From the NCBI GenBank assembly GCA_001579985.1, contig LRSR01005279.1, forward strand, positions 1 through 20,836: DNA of 20,836 nt, given 5' to 3'. Shown one piece after another: positions 20,125 to 20,836 of this stretch. The stretch is from Hypsibius dujardini (taxonomy: Eukaryota; Tardigrada; Eutardigrada; Parachela; Hypsibiidae). The notes below the pieces were generated by a model. The model made no database searches. It saw only the letters and a list, made by a program, of their open reading frames with translations, and was not told the DNA's origin. A program made the position numbers and the translations under genes. Each line of letters starts with the position of its first letter. The stretch's first letter is position 1.

Positions 20125-20581
20125 ATGGCAACTGCCGCGGTGGTGACCGTTAATGGGCTGCAGTACCAAGGTACAGTGAAAGTCTTGTGATTCGAAGGAC
20201 CGCAGTGTCGTTTCTACTTTAATGTCTCAAGCTACAAACTAGCAACGGCCGGGTCCGAGCAAACGGTTTGATAGAAATAAACTCACGTGACCGTTCGAAT
20301 CCCAGGATTTTAACTGTATCATTGATCCGCGAACCGTTCAGCCGCGTGATAGCCTAAATTTTTTTCGCCTTGCCTGCGAATATGACCCCTGGCATTTTTA
20401 ACATTTCACAGTGCCCAATACGTATGGCGAAATTTCGCTCAACGAATTTCTTCGGAAGAATCTCCTGCTCACGGGAACAAAGGTGATGTGTCGGGAAGGA
20501 GGATGCGGAATTTGCGTGGTCTATGTGGAGTATCCGGATCCCAGTCAGCAGGGCGTGGTCGTGCAACGTTCTATAAACTCG
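20125..20581 (+). CDS. Xanthine dehydrogenase/aldehyde oxidase family, N-terminal 2Fe-2S exons (partial)
   Basis: The beginning of a large molybdoflavoenzyme of about 1,300 residues that oxidises purines or aldehydes. Only two coding exons are in the window, 20125-20170 and 20412-20581, giving 72 residues. The product begins MATAAVVTVNGLQYQV, the usual ferredoxin-like beta strand. It continues through LNEFLRKNLLLTGTKVMCREGGCGICVV, whose three cysteines belong to the plant-ferredoxin-type 2Fe-2S cluster; the fourth, after SINS, would start the next exon. CREGGCG rather than the CGEGGCG typical of xanthine dehydrogenases leans towards an arthropod-type aldehyde oxidase, but 72 residues do not settle it. 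The donor at 20582 is GTAATT. The flavin and molybdenum-cofactor domains lie beyond the window. Confidence 0.85.
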
Positions 20582-20751
20582 GTAATTCTGCGTGTAGTAC
20601 TTTACAATCTGGATAGCTTTTGTTTTTCTAACATTGGTGAATGTCTTGATCGAGTGACCTGTTTATGTATGCACGATATATATGTCCGCGTCATGTATTA
20701 CTTGGTGTACAGTCAACGACAAGATTGAGTACACGAAGGGTCCGGGAAATA

Positions 20752-20834
20752 GGCAAAAGGGGCGGGGCAAAGGGTGGTTTTCAAACAATCGAACAATCAA
20801 CCACCTGACCACCCCCTGCTCCGCCCCCTTTGCC
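20752..20834. repeat. GC-rich inverted repeat at the right edge
   Basis: Arms 20752-20778 and 20808-20834 match in inverted orientation at 23 of 27 positions, with a 29-nt spacer. The G-rich left arm and C-rich right arm differ from the surrounding AT-richer sequence. It lies in the intron after the second exon of the molybdoflavoenzyme gene and ends two bases before the window edge. It could be a foldback or MITE-like element, or a local palindrome. Confidence 0.8.
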
Positions 20835-20836
20835 CA

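Noticed and set aside
20270-20320. tRNA-like B box (GTTCGAATCC) near 20297
   Set aside because: Bases flanking the loop do not form a T-stem, and no acceptor stem or matching A box is visible upstream.

Overview
This window is animal nuclear DNA. It is compact, with about six protein-coding genes in 21 kb. The genes are split by many short GT-AG introns, mostly 59-300 bp. A CLIP-domain trypsin-like protease beside a Rel/NFAT factor points to an ecdysozoan. A tardigrade is my best guess from gene compactness and protein divergence, but the sequence does not prove it. All exon structures were assembled by eye from splice-site consensus, reading-frame continuity and similarity to remembered protein families.

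Layout. (1) 616-2927, minus strand: a secreted modular serine protease with signal peptide, six-cysteine CLIP-like domain, Thr/Ser/Pro-rich linker and trypsin domain. A 5'UTR exon is inferred to end at 3462. (2) 3948-5757, plus: an ACBD4/5-like acyl-CoA-binding, tail-anchored protein, divergent from gene 1. (3) 9007-12141, plus, possibly extending to 12237: an NFAT5/TonEBP-like Rel-homology transcription factor, with an E-box/CRE cluster about 300 bp upstream. (4) 13576-18058, plus: the splicing factor RBM25 in 13 exons (RRM, charged middle, PWI). (5) 18358-19309, minus: ribosomal protein uL14 (RPL23), complete at 140 aa in four exons, convergent with RBM25. (6) 20125 to the window end, plus: the first two coding exons of a xanthine dehydrogenase/aldehyde oxidase family molybdoflavoenzyme, cut by the window edge.

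The genes are functionally unrelated neighbours: extracellular proteolysis, peroxisome-ER lipid contact, stress transcription, splicing, translation and purine/aldehyde oxidation. I see no operon, mobile-element gene, CRISPR array or new multi-gene system.

The points of interest are at gene-structure level. They are an in-frame stop-free 75-nt intron inside the acyl-CoA-binding domain; a single in-frame TAG followed by an acidic 31-codon extension in the NFAT gene, combined with a 3'UTR intron; a protease whose activation site lacks a basic P1 residue; a 66-bp tandem duplication abutting a 3' splice site; and a GC-rich foldback at the right edge of the window.
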